Shown piece after piece: positions 8,766-16,633 of a stretch of DNA of 64,000 nucleotides. Origin of the DNA: Gammaproteobacteria bacterium (GTDB lineage: Bacteria; Pseudomonadota; Gammaproteobacteria; Pseudomonadales; Pseudohongiellaceae). The DNA is taken from the NCBI GenBank assembly GCA_028818225.1, contig JAPPOG010000051.1:38528-102527 (forward strand). Direction: 5' to 3'. The notes below the pieces were generated by a model. That model did not search any database. It saw only the letters and a list, made by a program, of their open reading frames with translations, and was not told the origin of the DNA. Made by a program: the position numbers and the translations under genes. The first letter of the stretch is position 1, and each line of letters starts with the position of its first letter.

Positions 8766-9791
8766 TTAATCGTTTCCTTGTCCCTGGGCCTCTCTATGTT
8801 CGCGCTCCCGAACCCGCGCTCCCATCAGTGTTGCCGACATGGCGTAGTTTCCTTCATGACAGGCATATTCGTAAGGCACCTGATCAGATTTAGGCCAAAC
8901 AAACTCTCCCCCATAGGAGTCTGTGTAATCCGCATCATTAACCATGAAGCTATACAGAAGGCCACCATCACTGATTGGCGTGAATCGTTCGGTTACTGTG
9001 CGATCGGCCGGTTGGTAAGGCTGATCCAGGAAATTAGTAGTTTCAACAACTAGCGTATCGCCTTCCCACCAACCGATTGAATCTCCATCAAAAGTCGCCA
9101 GATCAGCAGATTTATGATTCTCATCATCAATACGAATAATGCGCGCCCAGTGCATCCATTCGATATAAATCATCATGTACTCATCGGTTTGCACAATGGT
9201 CTTAAGGTTATTGTAAACCAAAGGCCTGATTGGAATGGATGCGGCACCTGTATAAATGCAGCGAACCCCAAGAGTTTGGTTTTCAGGACCATCGTAAGGC
9301 TGGTCTCCAGTCTCTAACCACCAGGCGCCATCTCTCTCTGGCCAGGCAAATTTTGGTGCAGCATCTGCTTTGGCCTGACCCTCACTTGTTCTTGCTGGCA
9401 TACGGCCGTTTTCCGGGTAAGTTAGAATTGAGGTTCGATAGCGACCATCGATAGTAAATCCATCATTTCCGCGGTCGAACCAGAAATCGTTATAGGAGCC
9501 GATATTGCCTCCCGCTTCTGGTGCTCCTCTCTCCGGGTCACTGGGATCAGCATCGTTGGCACGAATTCCCATCTCACGATCCCGTAAAGCTTGTACTTCT
9601 TCTTCTGTCAGGTAGAGCCGATCGCCATAAGCTGTCGGCCGCTGAAAAGGAGTAAGACTGGAAATATCATAATTGCCATTAAAGTCCGGTTTGCCCGACG
9701 CGGTTCTGGGAAAGTCGTCCTGTGCGGTGACAGAGGCGGGTGCCAATAAAATGGGTATAGCAGTAAATAAGAGCTTTAAGATGGTCTTCAT
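8766..9791 (-). CDS. Unnamed exported family with YEYACHEGN motif, copy 1
   Basis: This 341-residue protein has a signal peptide (1-23, ending SVTAQ). I recognise the family as a common hypothetical protein of environmental Gammaproteobacteria and Acidobacteria without an assigned function. Signature stretches are SGKPDFNGNYDISSLTPFQR near the N-terminus, GDRLYLTEEE, a middle block IEWMHWARIIRI, DSIGWWEGDTLVVETTNF, and the C-terminal YEYACHEGNYAMSATLMGAR. Abundant Trp, Tyr and Asp suggest a mainly beta, carbohydrate- or aromatic-binding fold, but this is only an impression. A consensus AGGAGG precedes the ATG and a terminator follows, so it is monocistronic. It is very similar to 16634-17653 and more distantly related to 13964-14929 and 63363-64000. 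Confidence 0.85.
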   Translation of the reverse strand: MKTILKLLFTAIPILLAPASVTAQDDFPRTASGKPDFNGNYDISSLTPFQRPTAYGDRLYLTEEEVQALRDREMGIRANDADPSDPERGAPEAGGNIGSYNDFWFDRGNDGFTIDGRYRTSILTYPENGRMPARTSEGQAKADAAPKFAWPERDGAWWLETGDQPYDGPENQTLGVRCIYTGAASIPIRPLVYNNLKTIVQTDEYMMIYIEWMHWARIIRIDDENHKSADLATFDGDSIGWWEGDTLVVETTNFLDQPYQPADRTVTERFTPISDGGLLYSFMVNDADYTDSYGGEFVWPKSDQVPYEYACHEGNYAMSATLMGARVREREHREAQGQGND

Positions 9792-9991
9792 GTTTTCCTC
9801 CTGGGGGAAGCATGTAGTAGGACCGCAAAATGAATTCTGTTGTGAATTCTATGCAGTTCCAAAGCTGGTGTTACTTGCCAGTGGGACCTGAGTTTAGCAT
9901 AAGCCTGAATGTCTACAGAATGATTTTAGCTATCCCAGTTTTATCGAATTCAGTAAACTGTACAGTCTTAATTTGCCAAGGAGGACCTTGA

Positions 9992-10414
9992 ATGATTTCC
10001 GTCAACCGCCTGAGTATCGAAGATGCACGCGTGCTTCTTGAAGGAGCACGCACCAAAGCCGAAGAAATTGGTGTACCCATGTGCATTGCGGTTACCGACG
10101 ACTCAGGCAATCTAATTGCGTTCGAGCGCATGGATGGCGGCAAGGCACACAGCATTCAAGTTGCCCAGGACAAGGCCTTTACTGCAGGCTCAGCTCGTAA
10201 AGCTACACATGAATATAATGCGGTAAATACGCCAGGAAATTTAGCTTTCGGCATTCACACTGAAGCCGGCGGGCGCATAAGCACTGTTGGAGGTGGATTA
10301 CCAGTTATGGTTGATGGCGATTGCATCGGTGGAATCGGAGCGAGTTCTGGTTCTCCGCAACAAGACATGGAAGTTTCTCAGGCAGGTCTCGAGCATTTCC
10401 TGGCTTCGCTTTAA
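9992..10414 (+). CDS. GlcG/HbpS-family (DUF336) heme-binding-like protein
   Basis: This 140-residue cytoplasmic protein matches the GlcG/HbpS family: residues 1-30 carry the alpha-helical SIEDARVLLEGARTKAEEIG, followed by CIAVTDDSGNLIAFERMDGG, KAFTAGSARKAT and the C-terminal GGLPVMVDGDCIGGIGASSG. Members bind heme or act beside glycolate- and diol-oxidation enzymes; the biochemical role is usually unproven. An AAGGAGG site lies 8 bases before the ATG. It is followed after 35 bases by the acetoacetyl-CoA synthetase gene, so the two may be cotranscribed. Confidence 0.85.
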   Translation: MISVNRLSIEDARVLLEGARTKAEEIGVPMCIAVTDDSGNLIAFERMDGGKAHSIQVAQDKAFTAGSARKATHEYNAVNTPGNLAFGIHTEAGGRISTVGGGLPVMVDGDCIGGIGASSGSPQQDMEVSQAGLEHFLASL

Positions 10415-10449
10415 ACAAATTATTCATCCGCAATTAGCACTTCTTAAGA

Positions 10450-12381
10450 ATGCCTGTTATGGAAGCCTTATGGAATCCGCCAACCGAGCAAAACTCGGCA
10501 ATGGCAAGATTTCAGGACACAGTCAATTCAAGCTTTAAATTGCAACTGACTGACTATCACTCGCTGTGGAGTTGGTCGGTGGAAGATGTTGAGCGTTTCT
10601 GGGGATTCTGGTGGCAGCAGGCAGACCTTATTGCCAGTCACCAACCAACATCAGTTTTTAAAAAAGGCCAATCGTTTGAATCGGACACCTGGTTCGTCGA
10701 TGCGAGACTAAACTTCGCCGAAAATTTATTTCGCTATCGAGACGAAACCAGCGCCATTGTATTTCGAGGAGAAGATGGAAGCCGTGAAGAACTTAGTTAC
10801 AGGCAATTATTTGAGTTAGCCTCCCGGGTTGCTGCTGAATTTCAGCAGCTGGGTATCGGGCCCGGCGATAGAGTCGCCGCAATAATGCCAAACAGGCCTG
10901 AAACTATTATCGCCATGCTGGCTACAACTTGGTTAGGCGCAATCTGGTCCAGTTGCTCCCCTGACTTTGGCACAGACGGAATCCTCGAGCGTTTTGAACA
11001 AATCGAGCCGAAGTTACTCATAGCGATCGATGGATACCAGTTTAAAGGCAAAACAATTTCTGTTTGTGACAAAGTAGAATCGATTCGCGCCAGATTGGAT
11101 TGTCTCTGCGTAGTGATTGAGTGGCAACGGAGCGGTCATATCAATGAATCAATTTCCTGGCAGCAGCTAATAGACAGCTCAAGACCTGCGCCGGAATTTC
11201 ACCAGTTAGCATTCAATGATCCGCTCTACATATTATTTTCATCTGGTACTACTGGAAAACCGAAATGCATCGTCCACGGTGTCGGCGGCACGCTATTACA
11301 ACATGTTAAAGAACATCGCCTGCACACAAATGTGGATCGTGGTGATGTATTGTTCTATTTCACTACCTGCGGCTGGATGATGTGGAACTGGCTAGTTTCA
11401 GGACTAGCCAGTGGCTGTACCTTATTGTTATTCGATGGTAATCCATTCTTTCCGCAAGCGGACTCACTTATAAAAGTTGCTGAAGAAGAAGGCATCACAG
11501 TTTTCGGCACGTCAGCGAAATATCTTTCCGCACTGCAGAAAGAAGAAGTCAGGCCTGCCGAACGATATTCGTTACCGAAATTGAGAACCATTCTTTCTAC
11601 TGGCTCGCCCTTGGTGCCAGAGTCATTCGATTATGTATATGCAGACTTTAAAGCTGATGTGCAACTATGTTCAATATCTGGCGGCACAGACATAGTTTCC
11701 TGCTTTGCACTGGGCTGCCCCACTTTACCGGTTCATAGAGGCGAACTGCAGTGCCGGGGGCTCGGCATGGCAGTGGATGTCTGGGATTCCCAGGGAAAAT
11801 CTGTGAGAAATGAGGCTGGCGAACTTGTCTGCACAAAACCCTTTCCTTCAAAACCTGTCTTTTTCTGGAACGATACAGATGGTCAGCGCTATCACAATGC
11901 GTACTTCAAACGCTTCGACAATGTCTGGTGTCATGGAGATTGGGCGGAGCTCACAGACAATAATGGCTTGATAATAAGCGGCCGCAGCGATGCCGTATTA
12001 AATCCAGGTGGAGTGCGTATCGGCACGGCCGAAATCTATCGACAAGTGGAGCGTATTCCCCAAGTCATGGAATCGATTGCTGTAGGCCAGGAGTGGGAGG
12101 GTGACGTTCGGGTAGTACTTTTCGTGATCTTAAGAGAAGGTACAGATTTAACTAATGCTCTGCAGGATGAAATAAAAAAGTCGCTCCGTAAACACGCAAG
12201 CCCCAGGCATGTGCCGGCCAAAATACTGCAAGTAAGTGATATTCCCCGAACCAGAAGCGGAAAAATTACCGAGCTTGCAGTGCGGGATGCCATCAATAAT
12301 CGGCCAATCGGAAACACAGAAGCATTGGCAAATCCCGCAGCACTGGAAGAATTCAAGGAGCGTAAAGAATTAGCAGATTAG
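10450..12381 (+). CDS. aacS: Acetoacetyl-CoA synthetase (acetoacetate-CoA ligase)
   Basis: The 643-residue length and motif set fit acetoacetate-CoA ligase, an ANL-superfamily enzyme that adenylates acetoacetate and transfers it to CoA in ketone-body and PHB use. Adenylation motifs are LFSSGTTGKPKCIVHG (phosphate loop, about 267-282), ISGGTDIVSCF, WCHGDWAEL, ISGRSDAVLNPGGVRIGTAEIY, and PRTRSGKITE carrying the C-terminal catalytic Lys. TTCGWMMWNW is characteristic of the acetoacetyl-CoA and acetyl-CoA synthetase branch. The N-terminal cap WFVDARLNFAENLF is also family-typical. The ATG at 10450 is accepted although its ribosome site is weak. The amidase gene follows without a clear terminator. 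Confidence 0.93.
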   Translation: MPVMEALWNPPTEQNSAMARFQDTVNSSFKLQLTDYHSLWSWSVEDVERFWGFWWQQADLIASHQPTSVFKKGQSFESDTWFVDARLNFAENLFRYRDETSAIVFRGEDGSREELSYRQLFELASRVAAEFQQLGIGPGDRVAAIMPNRPETIIAMLATTWLGAIWSSCSPDFGTDGILERFEQIEPKLLIAIDGYQFKGKTISVCDKVESIRARLDCLCVVIEWQRSGHINESISWQQLIDSSRPAPEFHQLAFNDPLYILFSSGTTGKPKCIVHGVGGTLLQHVKEHRLHTNVDRGDVLFYFTTCGWMMWNWLVSGLASGCTLLLFDGNPFFPQADSLIKVAEEEGITVFGTSAKYLSALQKEEVRPAERYSLPKLRTILSTGSPLVPESFDYVYADFKADVQLCSISGGTDIVSCFALGCPTLPVHRGELQCRGLGMAVDVWDSQGKSVRNEAGELVCTKPFPSKPVFFWNDTDGQRYHNAYFKRFDNVWCHGDWAELTDNNGLIISGRSDAVLNPGGVRIGTAEIYRQVERIPQVMESIAVGQEWEGDVRVVLFVILREGTDLTNALQDEIKKSLRKHASPRHVPAKILQVSDIPRTRSGKITELAVRDAINNRPIGNTEALANPAALEEFKERKELAD

Positions 12382-12430
12382 TTCCTCGTTTAACTTGCAC
12401 CAAGTTTATTTTCCATTATGGTATTGGCTT

Positions 12431-13345
12431 ATGCATAACCCTATTGATCCGAAATCTATTATGTATCGCACAATACTGATGCTTATCGGCGTATTGAGTC
12501 TTACCACCTGCGCGGGATTAAATTATGTAGACGTCGAATCAACCAACCAGAACAGCAGGGTAAACTATTTAGTAATACATGCTACCTCAGAATACTTCGA
12601 TGAATCGCTGAGGCTATTAAGCACCAGAAATATGAACCCAGTTAGTTCGCATTACCTGGTTCCATACCTGGAAGATCCAACATATGACAGAAACAAACTA
12701 CGCATATATCGCCTGGTGGATGAGAACAGGCGCGCATGGCATGCTGGCATAAGTCAATGGGGTAATGAGTCTTCACTTAATGATCGCTCGATTGGTATCG
12801 AGGTAGTAAATAACTTCAAGTGCAACGAATTGGAAACCTATATTGATGAAGAAGTAATGATCGATCTGGAATGTACTTTCCCTTCCTACCCAGCAACGCA
12901 GATTGATATTCTTGTAGAACTAATTAATGAAATACTGGTTCGCCATCCAGGAATCGACCCAGTCGATGTCGTTGCGCATGCGGACATCGCTCCCAATCGT
13001 AAATCCGATCCCGGCCCCGAATTTCCATGGGAGCAACTTTACGCGAGAGGAATTGGTGCCTGGTACGATGACGAAACGGTATTACGCTATTCACTCGAAA
13101 TCGAACGCAATAAACCCAGCGTTCTCCAGCTTCAATGCGCTTTAGCTAGCTATGGCTATCCCATAGAAATTACCGGCACACACGATTTGCAAAGCCAGTT
13201 CGCGTTTCGTGCTTTTCAACTCCATTATCGAGCGGCTGATTTCAGCGGCATAATAGATACAGAAACGGCAGCAATTCTTTACGCATTGAACGAAAAATAC
13301 CGCGGCAATAGTCAACGTAATTGCGCAGAGCCCAGTGAGAGCTAA
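12431..13345 (+). CDS. AmiD-like N-acetylmuramoyl-L-alanine amidase lipoprotein
   Basis: This is a lipoprotein of about 304 residues with an Amidase_2 domain and a C-terminal peptidoglycan-binding domain, as in AmiD, which cleaves muropeptide amide bonds from the outer membrane. The lipobox is LSLTTC. Zinc ligands are the His of NYLVIHATSEYF and the His and Asp of VVAHADIAPNRKSDPG; SIGIEVVNN is the family strand. The C-terminal part (LQLQCALASYGYPIEITGTH, FRAFQLHYR) has the three-helix PG_binding_1 pattern. The longest frame starts with TTG at 12395; ATG at 12431 or 12461 gives a better signal peptide, and neither has a strong ribosome site. The stop overlaps the convergent cupin stop by four bases. 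Confidence 0.88.
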   Translation: MHNPIDPKSIMYRTILMLIGVLSLTTCAGLNYVDVESTNQNSRVNYLVIHATSEYFDESLRLLSTRNMNPVSSHYLVPYLEDPTYDRNKLRIYRLVDENRRAWHAGISQWGNESSLNDRSIGIEVVNNFKCNELETYIDEEVMIDLECTFPSYPATQIDILVELINEILVRHPGIDPVDVVAHADIAPNRKSDPGPEFPWEQLYARGIGAWYDDETVLRYSLEIERNKPSVLQLQCALASYGYPIEITGTHDLQSQFAFRAFQLHYRAADFSGIIDTETAAILYALNEKYRGNSQRNCAEPSES

Positions 13346-13800
13346 TATTCTTCGGTTCTGAATCTAACCTCCAGATATCCAACTACCCCCTCCACAGCCG
13401 TATACTGATGGGGAGTTCCACGAGGAATTAGGACCAGGTCACCTACTGTGACTCGCTGCGAATAACCACCTTCGATACTGGCCGCACCACCACTCTCGGG
13501 CCGCACTGCGATCCCGCCGGTAGTTAGTATGCCAGCACCCTCTACAATGTAGTGCAGCTCCGTACCATCCGGATGAACGATAGCCCCGGCTGGCTCATTG
13601 CGTCGGATCATATGAATATTGTAATCCTCACCAACACTAATCACGCCTATTCCAAGAAATGGCCGCTGAGAAAGTGATGCAGCCAGGTCTGTACCGATAT
13701 CATCCGCATAGAAATATTGGGCTGGAGGCATTGAGTCTTGCGCCCAAACCAGAGCAGTGGCACTCAATATAAAACTTAAGGAGATTAAAATTTTCTTCAT
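13342..13800 (-). CDS. Exported cupin
   Basis: This exported cupin has 152 residues, with signal peptide MKKILISLSFILSATALVWAQ. Cupin motif 1 reads EPAGAIVHPDGTELHYIVEG and motif 2 reads VGDLVLIPRGTPHQY. Compared with canonical cupins, the first His pair is reduced to His-x-x-x-x-Glu-x-His, so metal binding may be altered. The long frame begins at 13887, but the 29 extra residues look untranslated and the signal peptide fixes the start at 13800. It is convergent with the amidase gene and divergent from the YEYACHEGN-family copy at 13964. Other exported cupins here are at 46655 and 62307. Confidence 0.82.
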   Translation of the reverse strand: MKKILISLSFILSATALVWAQDSMPPAQYFYADDIGTDLAASLSQRPFLGIGVISVGEDYNIHMIRRNEPAGAIVHPDGTELHYIVEGAGILTTGGIAVRPESGGAASIEGGYSQRVTVGDLVLIPRGTPHQYTAVEGVVGYLEVRFRTEEY

Positions 13801-13963
13801 GTGAATTACCAGGATTTTATTTTGTGCGCGTATTTCAGCACAAATAGTTGGACCTGTAATCAATAGCCACCTGTTTGATAACAGCAAATTATTCCCTGGA
13901 GCGGATGAATAGAGTAACCTTAAGCGTTAATCAACAAGAACAACTCAACTGGATAGTGTCATC

Positions 13964-14929
13964 ATGGTCAAAAAGAGTTTGTTGCTGCTAATTACCATGG
14001 GTGGAATGGCAGCTGCGTATGCGCAGGAAACTAACTGGGAACAACGCACTGCAGATGGGCACCCCGATCTGCAGGGTGTTTGGGGAAATAACACCATTAC
14101 TCCCGTGGAGAGGCCGGACAGATTTGGCGAACGTCAATACCTGACGGAAGAGGAACAGACGCTTCTGCAGCGACGTATTAGTGAAATCACCCAGGAAGGA
14201 GGCGATGCATTATTTGGAGATGGTGTATTCGATGCAGCATTTTCTGGCGAAGTTATATCTTACGACCCTTCCACCGGGAATTATGATCAATCATGGTTGG
14301 TAGAACGCTCAGTTCATAACAGGACCTCCCAAATAATCGACCCTCCTGATGGCAAGTTTCCACCGCTCGTCGGAGATTCGGATGGACTAACCTTTAATCG
14401 TCCACAACGAGGCAACACCGCACCTTCTTCCTGGACAGATTTAACCGTTGATGATCGCTGCATAAGTTATGGCGCACCCTATTTAAACGCCGGTTACAAC
14501 AGTTACTGGCAAATTGTGCAATCGAGGAATCATGTGGTAATTGTGCAGGAAATGATGCACGACGCGCGTATTGTTCCATTAATAGAGGGCCCGCAGTTGG
14601 ACGATAAGATTCAACTCTGGCACGGCGACTCAAGAGGCTACTTCGACGACAATACCCTTGTTGTTGAAACTACAAATTTTTCCGGTAAAAGCACTTTCGG
14701 CCATAATCGCTCGAGAAAAAATATTGAACGATTTACCCGCCTGAATGAAAACCAATTGCTTTATCAAATTACAGTAGATCAGCCAGACACCTACAGCACA
14801 CCGTATACGCGGGAATTTATTATGGATTTCACGCCGGACCCCATTTACGAATACGCATGCCATGAAGGTAACTACTCCATGGCAAATATTCTTAGAGGAG
14901 CCAGGGTTCAGGAAGGTTCTATTGAGTAG
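13964..14929 (+). CDS. Unnamed exported family with YEYACHEGN motif, copy 2
   Basis: This 321-residue protein has a signal peptide (about 1-20, ending MAAAYAQ). It belongs to the same unnamed family as 8766-9791 but is clearly divergent: GHPDLQGVWGNNTITPVERP replaces the PDFNGNYDISSLTPFQRP block, the middle reads MMHDARIVPL, then LWHGDSRGYFDDNTLVVETT, and the C-terminus is YEYACHEGNYSMANILRGAR. In this copy a PPDGKFPPLV segment matches the DPPDGQIPW of the 63363 copy, so these two may form one subgroup. It is convergent with the PilZ gene, 10 bases apart. Function unknown. Confidence 0.83.
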   Translation: MVKKSLLLLITMGGMAAAYAQETNWEQRTADGHPDLQGVWGNNTITPVERPDRFGERQYLTEEEQTLLQRRISEITQEGGDALFGDGVFDAAFSGEVISYDPSTGNYDQSWLVERSVHNRTSQIIDPPDGKFPPLVGDSDGLTFNRPQRGNTAPSSWTDLTVDDRCISYGAPYLNAGYNSYWQIVQSRNHVVIVQEMMHDARIVPLIEGPQLDDKIQLWHGDSRGYFDDNTLVVETTNFSGKSTFGHNRSRKNIERFTRLNENQLLYQITVDQPDTYSTPYTREFIMDFTPDPIYEYACHEGNYSMANILRGARVQEGSIE

Positions 14930-14939
14930 GCCTACAGAT

Positions 14940-15686
14940 TTATTCAGTAATAGCTGCTTGAAGTTCATCTGCGAGATTTAATGCCTCATCGATAAATTTT
15001 TCGAGGCGATCTTCGTCTTCCGTTTGTAGTTGCATGAACTGACAACGCAGAAAGGACACTTCTGCGTCCTTATCATTTAGCATGCCAATTAATTGAATTC
15101 CAGACTGCAATTCAAAATCATCAGAAAAATCAATTTTGCAGGCATCGATTAATCCTGGATTGCGAAACTCCTTTTCAAGGTTTTGCTCGACTCGAAATTT
15201 GGCTCCGGAAGACGATATATGCATGACTGCACCCTCTACAATCGCGCCATTTACCATATACAAGGTGACGGGCACTCGCATTATAGTCTCCAGATTCACT
15301 CGCAAAGTCTTGCGTAGCTGAGTACAGGCTACTTTATAAGGCAGCTCAAAGTGGCTGATACTGGGCGTTTTAGCATCATCACCAACTGAGTCAGCCAGCC
15401 GCGATTGAAAGACGACAGATAACCCACCACTTTGACCCCTAAACATTAAAGTTTCACCAGGGCTAAATTTGGCGTTTCCCGCATCAGAAATAAATGAAAA
15501 TAAACCCTCATCTGGATGGACAGATTTCAGTCTAATAGAGTGAGCAATTATTCGACTCTTTACTTTCTTAACGAACGAAAACGTCCATTGCTGAGCAATA
15601 CCAACTTTCAGTAATTGAACTATTTGCTGCCGGTGGATAATGTCTCCATCGGACAGGTTGAGTGAATTTAAATCGTCGTTTTCCAT
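14940..15686 (-). CDS. PilZ-domain protein with YcgR-like N-terminal region
   Basis: This 248-residue cytoplasmic protein has a C-terminal PilZ domain (about 120-235) that would bind cyclic di-GMP and an N-terminal beta-rich domain like that of YcgR flagellar brakes. The RxxxR motif is LRKTLRVN (Arg125, Arg129). The second motif, normally [DN]xSxxG, reads HISSSG (156-161), so the first position is His rather than Asp or Asn and affinity may be changed. The C-terminal tail is an acidic amphipathic helix (LEKFIDEALNLADELQAA). No flagellar or pilus genes are nearby to point to an output. Confidence 0.8.
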   Translation of the reverse strand: MENDDLNSLNLSDGDIIHRQQIVQLLKVGIAQQWTFSFVKKVKSRIIAHSIRLKSVHPDEGLFSFISDAGNAKFSPGETLMFRGQSGGLSVVFQSRLADSVGDDAKTPSISHFELPYKVACTQLRKTLRVNLETIMRVPVTLYMVNGAIVEGAVMHISSSGAKFRVEQNLEKEFRNPGLIDACKIDFSDDFELQSGIQLIGMLNDKDAEVSFLRCQFMQLQTEDEDRLEKFIDEALNLADELQAAITE

Positions 15687-15862
15687 CTTTGTTTCCAGAC
15701 ATTACAACTGTATTTTTCTCATATGCAGAAGAATAAGACCAGATCAAATTAAGCGGTTTTCAGACATAGTTCAAAATTTCCTTAAAAATAGCCTTTCTCG
15801 CCCTGAACGCAACGCGGTAACTGCAAATACCCACAAGCCAAGTGTAATTTAGCAGAAATAAG

Positions 15863-15913
15863 GACTCTCTCTACTTACTAACAATGTAAGAATAGAACAA
15901 ACCAGAGAGAGTC
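15863..15913. repeat. Nested inverted repeat of unknown role
   Basis: A perfect 10-base inverted repeat, GACTCTCTCT at 15863-15872 and AGAGAGAGTC at 15904-15913, encloses a second 5-base pair CTTAC/GTAAG (15874-15878 and 15886-15890) with a 7-base loop. There is no T-run after either arm, so it is not a standard terminator. It could be an RNA structural element or an operator. Confidence 0.6.
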
Positions 15914-15933
15914 ACGCACCGGCTCAAGGCCTG

Positions 15934-16011
15934 ATGGAGTTTTTGAAAGGAGACAGCGCAAGACTCGCCGAGTTTGATATTGAAATGAAAAAGCCTGAAG
16001 TTTTTGGGTAG
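15934..16011 (+). CDS. Possible 25-residue ORF or gene remnant
   Basis: The frame reads MEFLKGDSARLAEF followed by DIEMKKPEVFG and stop. The frame stays open upstream of the ATG to 15861 without another start, and the residue composition looks protein-like (acidic and amphipathic). The ribosome site is weak. It may be the 3-prime remnant of a lost gene or a small peptide; confidence is low and no family is recognised. Confidence 0.2.
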   Translation: MEFLKGDSARLAEFDIEMKKPEVFG

Positions 16012-16021
16012 TTGAAAAAAA

Positions 16022-16582
16022 TTAGCTGGCACAGCTTAAAAATAGCGATCTGACAATATCGTTCCGGGATTCCTGAATCTGCTTACGGCGACATTCATTG
16101 GCGCAGGTTAACCAATCCGCTTTGCGCACGGCATTCGCAAAGGTAGGAAACTTTTTGATCAGCCCTTTATTACCCAGATTATAGGCCATATCGATCAAGC
16201 CAAGTCTGGCCTCATCTGGATATTCATCATATTTGGGGAAGTCTCGCCTTAATTTAGACTCGAAGTTATCGAGTCTGACATCCACTAGCTGATTAATTTC
16301 ATGCTCATTTAATACCAATTGCGTGAATTGTTTGTAGTATTTAGCAGGACGAGCAGATTCCTGCTGACTAATTAAATCAAATTCTTCTTCAATAGCCGCT
16401 GCCGATGCTTTTTCACCTGTAGCTTCAACTTCGAATGGCAGTGAAGCCGCGCTGGACGGCTTCTTCAACATATTGCCCACGCCCACAGTTACCTTTCCAA
16501 CTGTATCTAAGTACATATGGGCAATGCAGCCTTCGCCTTCTTTTATGAGTTCGCGAACTTCATCTCTGAATTTTTCAGTCAA
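16022..16582 (-). CDS. T4-type lysozyme (glycoside hydrolase family 24)
   Basis: This 186-residue muramidase has catalytic residues spaced exactly as in T4 lysozyme: Glu17, Asp26 and Thr32 within EGEGCIAHMYLDTVGKVTVG, so E-x8-D-x5-T is intact. The later LIDMAYNLGNKGLIKKFP motif is family-typical. An insertion around residues 40-75 (ATGEKASAAAIEEEFDLI) makes it longer than the 164-residue phage enzyme. It has no signal peptide or TM anchor and no holin, spanin or other phage gene nearby. The start is TTG with GGAG about 8 bases upstream. It may be a prophage remnant or a domesticated cytoplasmic or effector-like enzyme. Confidence 0.85.
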   Translation of the reverse strand: MTEKFRDEVRELIKEGEGCIAHMYLDTVGKVTVGVGNMLKKPSSAASLPFEVEATGEKASAAAIEEEFDLISQQESARPAKYYKQFTQLVLNEHEINQLVDVRLDNFESKLRRDFPKYDEYPDEARLGLIDMAYNLGNKGLIKKFPTFANAVRKADWLTCANECRRKQIQESRNDIVRSLFLSCAS

Positions 16583-16633
16583 ACATTAATCTCCGTATCG
16601 CGGAAAATGAGGACTTTATTGTTACAAGATCTT

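Larger units (their letters stand above)
15687..16021. other. 335-base intergenic region with inverted repeat and tiny ORF
   Basis: The gap lies between the PilZ start and the lysozyme stop. It holds the nested inverted repeat at 15863-15913 and a 25-codon frame at 15934-16011, both listed separately. The A/T-rich part next to the PilZ gene probably contains its promoter. No tRNA or known ncRNA was recognised. Confidence 0.4.
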
